Assembly (NCBI GenBank): GCA_028693155.1
Contig: JAQUVY010000003.1
Span: 6,195-53,016 of the forward strand
DNA from: Eubacteriales bacterium
GTDB lineage: Bacteria; Bacillota; Clostridia; Christensenellales; UMGS416
Direction: 5' to 3'
Length of the DNA stretch: 46,822 nucleotides
Shown here piece after piece: positions 1 to 6,910 of this stretch. Both the position numbers and the translations under genes were made by a program. The notes beneath the pieces were generated by a model. The model was not told the origin of the DNA, made no database searches, and was given only the letters and a program-made list of their open reading frames with translations. How positions within the stretch are numbered: position 1 is the stretch's first letter; each line of letters begins with the position of its first letter.

Positions 1-2
1 AT

Positions 3-302
3 GCCTTTACCATATTGGCCATCAGTCAGCTGTTCCACGCCATCGGGATGCGCGATGTGGATCGAAGCATCTTCCGCAAGGACGCCTTTGCCAACAAGAT
101 GATGATTTTCGCGGTGACGTTTGGTTTGGTGCTGCAGGTGGCGGTCACCGAGATCCCCTTCCTGAGCAATGTGTTCGGCACCACGCAGCTGCACTTTACC
201 GAGTGGCTGTGCCTGGCGGCGTTTTCCATGATCCCGCTGGTGTTCCACGAGATCATTGTGCTGGTTCGCCGCAAGGTCAAGCGCGGTGGCAGCCGGGCGT
301 GA
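3..302 (+). CDS. Cation-translocating P-type ATPase, C-terminal fragment
   Basis: This is the last 99 residues of a gene that begins before the window. The reading frame is open to the left edge and reads AFTILAISQLFHAIGMRD, which matches the start of the last membrane block of PMCA/SERCA-like calcium or cation ATPases (family pattern AFTxLxxSQLFHAxxxRS). Two further hydrophobic segments follow (about residues 35-57 and 65-90), ending in a basic tail KVKRGGSR. The visible part covers only the C-terminal transmembrane domain, so ion specificity cannot be judged; the phosphorylation and ATP-binding domains lie outside. A TTG at 15 could be mistaken for a start, but the homology continues upstream of it. 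A strong terminator follows 30 bases after the stop. Confidence 0.85.
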   Translation, partial: AFTILAISQLFHAIGMRDVDRSIFRKDAFANKMMIFAVTFGLVLQVAVTEIPFLSNVFGTTQLHFTEWLCLAAFSMIPLVFHEIIVLVRRKVKRGGSRA

Positions 303-334
303 TCGTCGGAGATGATGATTTTTTCTAATACCAA

Positions 335-366
335 AAGCCCCTCGCGCAGGCGAGGGGCTTTTTTTC
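335..366 (+). terminator. Rho-independent terminator after the P-type ATPase gene
   Basis: A perfect stem (arms AAGCCCCTCGC and GCGAGGGGCTT, four-base loop) is followed directly by a run of T. It closes the P-type ATPase transcript and marks the boundary to the repeat-rich gap. Confidence 0.9.
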
Positions 367-468
367 AAAGAGCTTTCTGACGCGGAGCAGATTGCCGGTA
401 CATGGATGGGCTTCACGGAAAGGGCTGCGAGGGAGGGATCCTCTTGCAGGGGTTCTCCTTGTGACATT

Positions 469-802
469 AACTATCCTTTGGAGGACTCGCCTCCGGCGGG
501 GGATAAACCCTTGTGCGGAAGCAAGCCAAGTGCTGCAAGCGCGTCCGCTATTTGGGCATTCCTGCGGAATACCCTATCGCTTCCACGCGAGCCGTGTTTC
601 GGCGTAGCCGAAACACTCGGAAGAGGGGACGTTGTTTTATTACCGCTCCCGTGATTGTTGCCAAGGCAACAACACTGCGCTGGGCTTCCACGTGTTTTAG
701 CTGCCAGTGCCGCTGGGACGGCACTGGTTTGATGCGTCCCCTTGTTCCCCTTAACGATCCCCAGCACCCCTACCGTCTGGGGGCACCCCAGACCCCGGGA
801 GC
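469..802 (+). repeat. Dispersed repeat module 1, copy A
   Basis: A roughly 330-bp element beginning AACTATCC and ending CCCCGGGAGC. It aligns along its whole length with 10143-10476 (same strand) and 26466-26791 (opposite strand). It contains hairpins with very short loops: GGGCATTCC/GGAATACCC, GTGTTTCGGC/GCCGAAACAC, GTTGCC/GGCAAC and CCAGTGCCG/CGGCACTGG. Differences between copies are mostly single bases in loops or unpaired segments. Function unknown. Confidence 0.85.
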
Positions 803-825
803 ACTTCGGCCTTTGGCCGAAGTGC
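801..825 (+). repeat. Hairpin with swapped stem sequence (copy A)
   Basis: Perfect 11-bp stem GCACTTCGGCC / GGCCGAAGTGC with a TTT loop, joined to the end of module 1. At the same position the other copies carry a different perfect stem (GCGTTTCGCC / GGCGAAACGC). Both arms changed together. Confidence 0.8.
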
Positions 826-930
826 GTGGGTAGCTAAAAGCAACTGCTGACGTTGAAGAGCGAGCAAGCGACAATAGGGCGACAGCCCTATGACAGCGCC
901 GCGAGCCAGCAGGAAGCGTTTCGCCGCAGG

Positions 931-1276
931 CGAAACGCGAGGGTAGCTAAGAATGACTGCTGACGCTGATGCCGAAAGGAACACCGCAGGTGTTCCGAAA
1001 GGCAACGGCGAAACGCGAGGGTAGCTAAGAATGACTGCTGACGCTGATGCCGAAAGGAACACCGCAGGTGTTCCGAAAGGCAACGGCGAAACGCGAGGGT
1101 AGCTAAGAATGACTGCTAACGCTGATGCCGAAAGGAACACCGCAGGTGTTCCGAGAGGCAACGGCGAAACGCGAGGGCAGCTAAGAATGACTGCTAACGC
1201 TGATGCCGAAAGGAACACCGCAGGTGTTCCGAAAGACGGCAAGGCGCGAGGGCAACCAAGAATAACTGCGGACGCA
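931..1276 (+). repeat. 78-bp tandem repeat array
   Basis: Four full units begin at 931, 1009, 1087 and 1165 with an exact 78-bp period; a degenerate partial unit follows from 1243. Each unit starts CGAAACGCGAGGG, continues with AGCTAAGAATGACTGCT and holds the hairpin GGAACACC/GGTGTTCC with a GCA loop. Because 78 is divisible by three, all frames stay open across the array and create a repetitive artefact protein on the minus strand. A related array with the same period lies at 26263-26450 in the opposite orientation. Confidence 0.9.
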
Positions 1277-1298
1277 AAAAACGGCTTCACCGCATGTT

Positions 1299-1489
1299 GC
1301 CTGCCCTCGGGAACGATGCTCCGGGCGTCTTTACAGCTTCTCCACGATGAAAGGGTCAAGGGATGAAGTCCCTTGTGGGGGTTCTTACTACTCCTTTTTC
1401 AACGCCGCTCTCATATTGCCGCTGTATGGCAATATTGCGCCTAGGTTGAGCGTGTTTCAACCGCCAGTGCCGCTGGAGCGGCACGGGTG
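1299..1489 (+). repeat. Dispersed repeat module 2, copy A
   Basis: A roughly 190-bp element starting GCCTGCCCTCGGGAACG and ending in the hairpin CCGCCAGTGCCGCT...AGCGGCAC. It includes TCTCCACGATGAAAGGGTC, the small stem AGGGATGAAGTCCCT and the hairpin ATATTGCC/GGCAATAT. It is nearly identical to 2980-3170 and clearly related to 10505-10694; inverted partial copies lie at 26066-26230 and 26807-26960. Confidence 0.85.
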
Positions 1490-1499
1490 AGCTTCGCGG

Positions 1500-2789
1500 T
1501 TAAAGTTGCGATGGTTGCAGGCAGGAACGCGCGAATTCCCAATCCCCGTCATATTCTCTCACGAGAATACTGGGGCAGCCCAGTTCCCAGTGCAGGCGGT
1601 TGTCATCCCAACGATCGCCAATGCCCGCGGCAGGTGTTTGCCCGCCCAGCGCCGTGCGCAACTCGGACAACCGCTGCTCCGCAGAGCTGCCCAGCACAAG
1701 TGTGCCCTCGGGGAAGTCAGTTTCAGCCAGCCAGCGGCGGGTGGTCTCAGCGGTTTGCGTCGGGCGAAAGGCCAGGTACAGGATGCGGTAATGCTGCGCG
1801 GCATCCCGCAAGAAAGCCGCGGCACCGGGCACGGCTGCGTCGGTCAGCAGCTGCGCGGGGTCATAAAAGGCCTCTTGCCCCAGCAAATTCAGCCGGTGGC
1901 GGTCATCGCACAGCGTGCCGTCCACCTGCACCAGCAGCCACGGCTTGTCACCGGGAGCGCTCAGGCGTTCCAGCTGAGATAAAGTGTACGCCTCCGCATC
2001 GTAGGGATAGGCATACCCCAGCAGGTCAGCGGTTTCCCGCGCCGTGTCGCAGAACAAATCCATGGTTTCGCGGATGGCGCGCAGAATGTCCGCTTTTTCG
2101 TAGCGCGCAAAGGCGTGTGCCAGGCGGTCATGATCGGCTTTGCCCAGCCAGGCGTCTAAAAAGCGGCCGGCGTGCCAGACCTCGCCGTCGTTGGCCAACC
2201 GTCGGCACTCCATCATTTGCCGCAACAGATCCTTCATGTATCCGTCGACGCAGGTTTTTGCCGCCCAGATTTCACCGCGCAGCGCCTTTTTCGTTGCCCA
2301 AAGCACATGGAACAAAAAGGTATGGGTCAGGTTGGCAAATGTTGCGGCATCAAAGGGCTTCGGTGTCTCTGGTAAATGCGCGCAGCGCTGAAGCGTCTGC
2401 AAAAAGCCAGCTTTATCCACGGGCAGCTGCCATCCCCGGTCAAAAAAGGACTGCAAAAGCGGATCCGCCGCGATCTCTTCCAGCCGGGAAGTGGGATAGA
2501 GCATAAAATCCGCATCGTGCGCGTCGTCATAAAACACCCGCCGCTCCATACCGTTTGCGGCGGTGGGTTCGATGAAGGAAAGAGATACCCGGCCAAACTG
2601 ATTCAGCCAAGCGTCATCGGTTAGAAAAAAGTCGGGATCGTCCACCACCAGCAACACGTCGCAGTCCGAGTATTCATCGGCAGGACGTTCCCGCCGCGCG
2701 CGCGAGCCGAAAAGGGCCATGACCTGCACGCGAGGGGAAGCGGCGCACCACGCCGCCAGATCTTCCAAAAAGCGTTGGTAAAAATCCAT
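1500..2789 (-). CDS. ANT(6)-like nucleotidyltransferase fused to a HAD-like domain
   Basis: 429 residues. The first ~285 resemble streptomycin 6-adenylyltransferase (AadE/ANT(6)): a nucleotidyltransferase motif with G28-S29-R30 and D42-x-D44, then a third acidic patch near D92/D94 and a helical C-terminal half. That family transfers AMP from ATP to an aminoglycoside hydroxyl. Residues ~284-429 form a HAD-like domain absent from normal ANT(6), which is about 290-300 residues long. Its motif I reads LLVQVDGTL, so the usual phospho-accepting aspartate is glutamine (Q288) while the second aspartate (D290) is kept; a motif IV-like GDRWDD is at 391-396. The HAD part is therefore probably not a phosphatase. 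ATG start is supported by an AAAGGAGG site 6 bases upstream. Flanked by repeats on both sides, so it may be an accessory insertion. Real resistance activity is not established. Confidence 0.8.
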   Translation of the reverse strand: MDFYQRFLEDLAAWCAASPRVQVMALFGSRARRERPADEYSDCDVLLVVDDPDFFLTDDAWLNQFGRVSLSFIEPTAANGMERRVFYDDAHDADFMLYPTSRLEEIAADPLLQSFFDRGWQLPVDKAGFLQTLQRCAHLPETPKPFDAATFANLTHTFLFHVLWATKKALRGEIWAAKTCVDGYMKDLLRQMMECRRLANDGEVWHAGRFLDAWLGKADHDRLAHAFARYEKADILRAIRETMDLFCDTARETADLLGYAYPYDAEAYTLSQLERLSAPGDKPWLLVQVDGTLCDDRHRLNLLGQEAFYDPAQLLTDAAVPGAAAFLRDAAQHYRILYLAFRPTQTAETTRRWLAETDFPEGTLVLGSSAEQRLSELRTALGGQTPAAGIGDRWDDNRLHWELGCPSILVREYDGDWEFARSCLQPSQL

Positions 2790-3207
2790 GTGATCCTCCT
2801 TTAAAAAAGCGGTAATGCTCTTTTGAGAGCCATGTTTTGAGCGCCTATGCGGCCTTTATCCAAAGGGATGACCCCCCGCGAGTGCCGCCCATGCGGCACT
2901 CTATATGGGTACATAAAGAGTTCGGTGGTTATTCTTAGCCATTGGGCTTGTGAGGAGGCAACGGGTTTCGCCGCACGTTGCCTGCCCTCGGGAACGATGC
3001 CGTGGGCGTCTTTGCAGCTTCTCCACGATGAAAGGGTCAAGGGATGAAGTCCCTTGTGGGGGTTCTTATTACTCTTTTTTCAACACCGCTCTCATATTGC
3101 CGCTGTGCGGCAATATTGCGCTTAGGTTGAGCGTGCTTCAGCCGCCAGTGCCGCTGGAGCGGCACTGGTTATTCTCAAGGGGCGACCATCTCGCCCCACT
3201 GCGGCAG
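2790..3207. other. Repeat-rich intergenic region B (no gene)
   Basis: About 420 bp between two minus-strand genes. It contains a hairpin (2880-2901, arms GAGTGCCGC and GCGGCACTC) followed by an extended module 2 copy. The first bases at 2790-2805 hold the ribosome binding site of the ANT(6)-like gene. No coding frame is supportable. Confidence 0.75.
2908..3170 (+). repeat. Dispersed repeat module 2, copy B (extended)
   Basis: The 2980-3170 part is almost identical to 1299-1489. The extra leading part (GGTACATAAA to TTGTGAGGAGG, 2908-2965) recurs inverted at 26890-26960, showing that the full unit is longer than copy A. The 3' end carries the CCAGTGCCGCT/AGCGGCACTGG hairpin. Confidence 0.85.
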
Positions 3208-4098
3208 TTATCCCTGCGTTTCCGCCGAGGATGAGGCTGCTTCCCGGGTGATATAGGCATCCAGCAGGGGCGCGATCCATTGATCAATGGAGGAAAAAGC
3301 AAAGCCATCGGCCTGGGCTTTTGCGGTGTCCAGCCAGTAAGCGGGGGCACCGTTGTAGGGTGCGGGGTCTCCATTTGCTGACAGGATCGCCTCGCGGCCG
3401 GTTTTGCTGCGCACATAGTCCAACACCTGATGCACGGTCACGGTGCCGGACGACGCGCCGTTGACCGGCCCGATCAGGCTGCTTTTGGTCAAATGGGCAA
3501 GGAAAGCCCCCGCCTCGTCGGATTTCACCAGCGCCATGGGGCAATCCGCGTTGTCCACATACATGGGAATACCTTTGACGGCGTGCTCCACATAGAAATA
3601 CAGCCGGTTTGTGTAGTCATCCTCCCCCACCACAAAGGGAAACCGCACCGCGGCGGCATTCACCTGCGGGTAGGCCTGAAACAGCGCCCGCTCGGCGTGC
3701 TGCTTGATGATGTCATAGGAGAATTCGCTTCGCCCGCACCATACCAGTTCTCCGGCCAACGGGTCAAAGTCGCTTTCCGGGGTGCCGGGACGCAGGTCGT
3801 AGACCGAGGCGGAGGAGACCATCACATACCGCGCAGGTGTGACGGTGTCCAGCAGCACCTTCATATCGTTGGAGCAGTAGGCCAGGTCATCGCACACGGC
3901 GTCAAAATGCCGGCCGCTCAGCGCCCGAGACAGCGACAAAGCGTCGGTGCGATCGGTGAGGATGTGCTCCACCGCGTCGCCAAAGTCGTCCTTTGTCCGC
4001 CCGCGCGTGGCGATGGTCACTTCATCGCCCTGGCGGAGCAGTGCCCGCACCAGGTGCTTTCCGAAAAACCTTGTTCCCCCTAAAACCAGTGTTCGCAT
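3208..4098 (-). CDS. NAD-dependent epimerase/dehydratase family protein
   Basis: 296 residues, an extended short-chain dehydrogenase with an N-terminal Rossmann fold. It starts MRTLVLGGTRFFGKHL, whose GGTRFFG is the variant nucleotide-binding glycine loop of nucleotide-sugar epimerases. A catalytic YxxxK pair is visible in SYDIIKQHAERAL near residue 150, preceded by a serine-rich VSSASVYD strand. The family interconverts or reduces nucleotide sugars, or related substrates; no residue here fixes the substrate. The ATG is supported by AAGGAAG six bases upstream. It lies downstream of murG on the same strand beyond a terminator-like hairpin, so coupling with murG would need read-through. Confidence 0.8.
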   Translation of the reverse strand: MRTLVLGGTRFFGKHLVRALLRQGDEVTIATRGRTKDDFGDAVEHILTDRTDALSLSRALSGRHFDAVCDDLAYCSNDMKVLLDTVTPARYVMVSSASVYDLRPGTPESDFDPLAGELVWCGRSEFSYDIIKQHAERALFQAYPQVNAAAVRFPFVVGEDDYTNRLYFYVEHAVKGIPMYVDNADCPMALVKSDEAGAFLAHLTKSSLIGPVNGASSGTVTVHQVLDYVRSKTGREAILSANGDPAPYNGAPAYWLDTAKAQADGFAFSSIDQWIAPLLDAYITREAASSSAETQG

Positions 4099-4110
4099 AA
4101 AGACTTCCTT

Positions 4111-4146
4111 AAAAAATCAAGAACCCGGCTTTGCGGCGCGGGTTCT
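4111..4146 (-). terminator. Terminator downstream of murG
   Basis: Read on the minus strand, the arms GAACCCG and CGGGTTC enclose a GC-rich loop and are followed by TTGATTTTTT. It starts eight bases after the murG stop and ends just before the epimerase ribosome binding site. Confidence 0.75.
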
Positions 4147-4152
4147 GTTCTC

Positions 4153-5223
4153 CTATGCTTTGCCGGCAGCTTGGCAGATGACGTCGGCTACCTTTTCTAC
4201 GGCGTTGCTTTGGCGGTCGGCCGCCATGACGGTGGTGATCTCGCCTTTTTGTGCCCACAGCGCGGTCAGCCCGTCCACCAAAGAAGCGGGCGTGAGCTCC
4301 TCCTGAGGCAGAACCTTGGCGAAGCCCTGCTTCTCAAAGCTCTGCGCGTTCAGGATCTGATCGCCCCGGCTGGCTGAGAGGGGCAGCGGGATGAGCAGCA
4401 TGGGCTTTTTCAGCGCCAACAGCTCATAAATGGCGTTGGAGCCTGCGCGGGAAAGCACCAGATCCGCCGCGGCAAGAAAGTCTTTCATTTCATCGGTGGC
4501 GTACTCGCATTGGTAATACCCTGGCGTACCCACCAAAGCTTTGTCCAGCTTGCCCTTGCCGCACAGATGGATGACGTTAAACCGCGGGGTCAGGCTGGGC
4601 AGCGCCTGGCGCAGCGCCTCGTTGATGGCCTGGGCACCCAGGCTGCCGCCGGTCATGAGCAGCGTGGGCTTGCCGTCGGTAAAGCCGCAGCGCGCCAGAC
4701 CGTCTGCACGGTTCCCGGAAAACAGCGTTTGGCGCATGGGCGTGCCGGTGTGCACCGCTTTGTCGCCCAAGGCCTGCGCGGCCTCGGGAAAGGTGGTGCA
4801 TACGCGATCCGCCCAGCGCAGCATGATCTTGTTGGCCAGCCCGGGCGTGAGATCCGACTCGTGCAGCACCAGCGGGATGCGCAGGCGGTGCGCCGCCATG
4901 GCCACCGGCACCGAGACAAAACCGCCCTTGGCAAAGACTGCCGCCGGCTTCATTTCCTTAAGCAGCTGGCGCGCCTGCCCCACCCCGGCCACCACACGAA
5001 AGGGGTCGGAAAAGTTCTTCATGTCGAAATAGCGGCGCAGCTTTCCGGTGCTGATGCCGTGGTAGGGAATGCCCTCTCGGCTGACCAATTCCCGCTCCAT
5101 GCCGTCGCGGGAACCAATGTATTCCACGCGGTATCCCCGCGCGCGCAAAACGGGAGCCAGCGCCAGGTTGGGGGTCACGTGACCCGCCGAGCCGCCGCCC
5201 GTTAAGATAATGAGCTCGCTCAC
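4153..5223 (-). CDS. murG: MurG: lipid II synthase GlcNAc transferase
   Basis: 356 residues, the normal length for MurG. It adds N-acetylglucosamine from UDP-GlcNAc to undecaprenyl-PP-MurNAc-pentapeptide (lipid I) at the inner face of the membrane to give lipid II. The N-terminal GGGSAGHVTPNLAL loop (residues 9-22) is the MurG signature. KGGFVSVPVAMAAH and HESDLTPGLANK match conserved N-domain segments. The C-domain has GGSLGAQAINEAL and LSRAGSNAIYELLALKKPMLLIPLP, the UDP-GlcNAc pocket. The start is GTG, preceded by GAGGAGGG at seven bases. It stands alone, away from a mur/fts cluster, with its own promoter, which is common in Clostridia. Confidence 0.95.
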   Translation of the reverse strand: MSELIILTGGGSAGHVTPNLALAPVLRARGYRVEYIGSRDGMERELVSREGIPYHGISTGKLRRYFDMKNFSDPFRVVAGVGQARQLLKEMKPAAVFAKGGFVSVPVAMAAHRLRIPLVLHESDLTPGLANKIMLRWADRVCTTFPEAAQALGDKAVHTGTPMRQTLFSGNRADGLARCGFTDGKPTLLMTGGSLGAQAINEALRQALPSLTPRFNVIHLCGKGKLDKALVGTPGYYQCEYATDEMKDFLAAADLVLSRAGSNAIYELLALKKPMLLIPLPLSASRGDQILNAQSFEKQGFAKVLPQEELTPASLVDGLTALWAQKGEITTVMAADRQSNAVEKVADVICQAAGKA

Positions 5224-5262
5224 AAAAATCCCTCCTCATCGCAAGTGGATGACAACCCGCTT

Positions 5263-5271
5263 ATTATAGCA
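5263..5271 (-). promoter_or_regulatory. Extended -10 promoter of murG
   Basis: The minus strand reads TGCTATAAT, an extended -10 element, about 40 bases before the murG GTG. No good -35 is seen, as expected for an extended -10 promoter. Confidence 0.55.
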
Positions 5272-5302
5272 AAACCCGACCCGGTTGCCCAGTCCCCATG
5301 CC

Positions 5303-5331
5303 TTGAATTCGCCGGGCAAATGCCGTATGCT
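5303..5331 (+). promoter_or_regulatory. Promoter of the dnaD-dnaC-hydrolase operon
   Basis: TTGAAT, 17 bp, TATGCT. It lies about 100 bases before the DnaD-like start and diverges from the murG promoter. Confidence 0.5.
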
Positions 5332-5428
5332 AATATATGAATTTGATCCCTCCGGCTATGTATCGCCCTGAAGGACGGCGGCGTCTTTGGCGAGAATTTC
5401 CCGGGTGATACCGCAAAAGGAGTTTTCC

Positions 5429-6910
5429 ATGCCCATTCGCTTTCAGCCCGGCGCGTCCATGTACGACGTAACGCCGGTGGAAAATATGTTTATCGAGCTT
5501 TACATGGGGCAGGTGCCCGGCGATTTCGTCAAGGTGTACCTGTACGGTCTCATGCTGTGCTACCGCGGGGAAGAGGGGGCGGCCGGTCTGGCGGATGTGG
5601 CCTCGGCGCTGGATCTGACCTGCGAGCAGGTGCGGGCGGCCTTTGCCTGCTGGGCGGAAAAGGGCGTGCTGCGCGTGGTGACCACCGACCCGCTGGAGGT
5701 GGAATATTTCAACCTGAAGAACACCTTCATCACCGGCAGCCGCGCCCAGCCCATGAAGGGGGACAGCGAGTATGAGGAGCTTTGCCAGGAGCTGCAGCAA
5801 ATGTTTCGCTCCCAGCGGATGCTTTCCCACAGCGATCTGCTGCTGGTGAAGGACTGGCTGGACACGCTGCACATGGAGGGGCCGGCCGTGGTGCTGCTGG
5901 TCAGCCTGTGCTTGCAGGAAAAGGGGTCCAAGGTGAGCTTTGCTTACCTGGACAAGGTGATGCGCAGCCGCGCCGAGGCGGGCGACAACACCTTTGAGGC
6001 CGTGGACGGCTACATCAAACGCCGGGAAGCCGTGAACAGCGGCGCGGGGCAGCTGCTGCGGCGGTGGAACATTCAGCGCGCGCCCAGCGACGACGAGATG
6101 GCGCTTTACCGCAAGTGGCGGCAGGACTGGGGCTTTGAGGAGAGCGCCATTCAGGCGGCCGCGGGGGAGATGGCCGGGTCGGCCTACCCCAATTTTAAGT
6201 ATTTGGATCGCATTCTGGACACACTGCGCCGGGAAGACGACGAGCGCTCGGGCAGCGGGGTTGCCCGCGCTCTCAAGGCGCGCTCCGCGCAGGACGATGC
6301 CTGCCTGGCGCTCATTCGCGCGCTGGGGCTGCGCTCGGCCACGCCGTCCTCTCCCGCTGTGCGGGAGCTCTATCGCCGCCGCATCGCCCAAAACTTTACC
6401 CCCGAGGCGCTGTGCGCCGCCGCCTCCACCCTGGAGCGCAAGGGTCGCTCTACTTTGGAGCATCTGGACGCGCTGCTGGACTCCTATCTGGAGCAGGGGC
6501 TGGTGACACTGGGCGCCATCGAGGCGCAAAATGCCCGTCTGGAGCAGGAGATCGAAGGGGTGCAGGTGTGGCTGCAGCTGTGGGGGATGTCGCGCGCGCC
6601 CACTGAAAATGAGTTGAAGGCCTATCGCGTGTTTACCCAGGAATGGAAGCTGCCCGCCGAGGTGCTGGAATGCGCCGCGCGGGACAGCGTGAGCGCTTCT
6701 TATCCCTTAAACTATATGAGCCGCATTTTGCGCACCTGCAAGGAGAAGGGCATCGCCACCGCCCAGCAGTACGCCGCGCAGAAGACGGCCGCCCAGCCCG
6801 GCGGGCTTAAAGACGCCGCCGAGCGGGACTACGCCAACCGCCATCAGTACACCGAGCAGGATTACCAGGCCATGTACACCGATATTTTTGATACGAAGGA
6901 TGACAAATGA
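5429..6910 (+). CDS. DnaD-like primosome protein with three C-terminal DnaD domains
   Basis: 493 residues from the ATG with AAAGGAG nine bases upstream; an earlier in-frame start lacks a good site. Residues ~1-90 look like the winged-helix N-domain of Firmicute DnaD (YLYGLMLCYRG, LADVASALDLTCEQVRAAF, WAEKGVLRV). At least two clear C-terminal DnaD (DDBH2) units follow: WNIQRAPSDDEMALYRKW...YPNFKYLDRIL (~212-272) and WGMSRAPTENELKAYRVF...YPLNYMSRIL (~384-440). A diverged unit lies between them (~290-360). DnaD remodels DNA and helps load the helicase during replication initiation or restart. B. subtilis DnaD is about 230 residues, so this is an expanded form. It overlaps the helicase-loader gene by four bases (ATGA), implying translational coupling. 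Confidence 0.88.
   Translation: MPIRFQPGASMYDVTPVENMFIELYMGQVPGDFVKVYLYGLMLCYRGEEGAAGLADVASALDLTCEQVRAAFACWAEKGVLRVVTTDPLEVEYFNLKNTFITGSRAQPMKGDSEYEELCQELQQMFRSQRMLSHSDLLLVKDWLDTLHMEGPAVVLLVSLCLQEKGSKVSFAYLDKVMRSRAEAGDNTFEAVDGYIKRREAVNSGAGQLLRRWNIQRAPSDDEMALYRKWRQDWGFEESAIQAAAGEMAGSAYPNFKYLDRILDTLRREDDERSGSGVARALKARSAQDDACLALIRALGLRSATPSSPAVRELYRRRIAQNFTPEALCAAASTLERKGRSTLEHLDALLDSYLEQGLVTLGAIEAQNARLEQEIEGVQVWLQLWGMSRAPTENELKAYRVFTQEWKLPAEVLECAARDSVSASYPLNYMSRILRTCKEKGIATAQQYAAQKTAAQPGGLKDAAERDYANRHQYTEQDYQAMYTDIFDTKDDK

Larger units (their letters stand above)
367..1499. other. Repeat-rich intergenic region A (no credible gene)
   Basis: About 1.1 kb without a supportable coding region. It is built almost entirely of short perfect hairpins and repeated modules that recur at 2.9-3.2, 10.1-10.8 and 26.0-27.0 kb. 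In order it holds a module 1 copy (469-802), an unmatched hairpin stretch (803-930), a 78-bp tandem array (931-1276) and a module 2 copy (1299-1489). Open frames here are short, differ between copies and are interrupted by the palindromes, so they look like by-products of the repeats. Confidence 0.8.

Noticed and set aside
931-1276. Possible CRISPR array
   Set aside because: The whole 78-bp unit repeats, with no unique spacers, and no cas genes are present.
751-1359. 202-residue repetitive open frame on the minus strand
   Set aside because: It is the 78-bp tandem array read through; 78 is divisible by three so frames stay open. No ribosome site and no conservation with the region D array beyond the repeat.
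5387-5428. Upstream extension of the DnaD-like gene
   Set aside because: The TTG start lacks a ribosome site, while the ATG at 5429 has AAAGGAG at good spacing and fits the family N-terminus.
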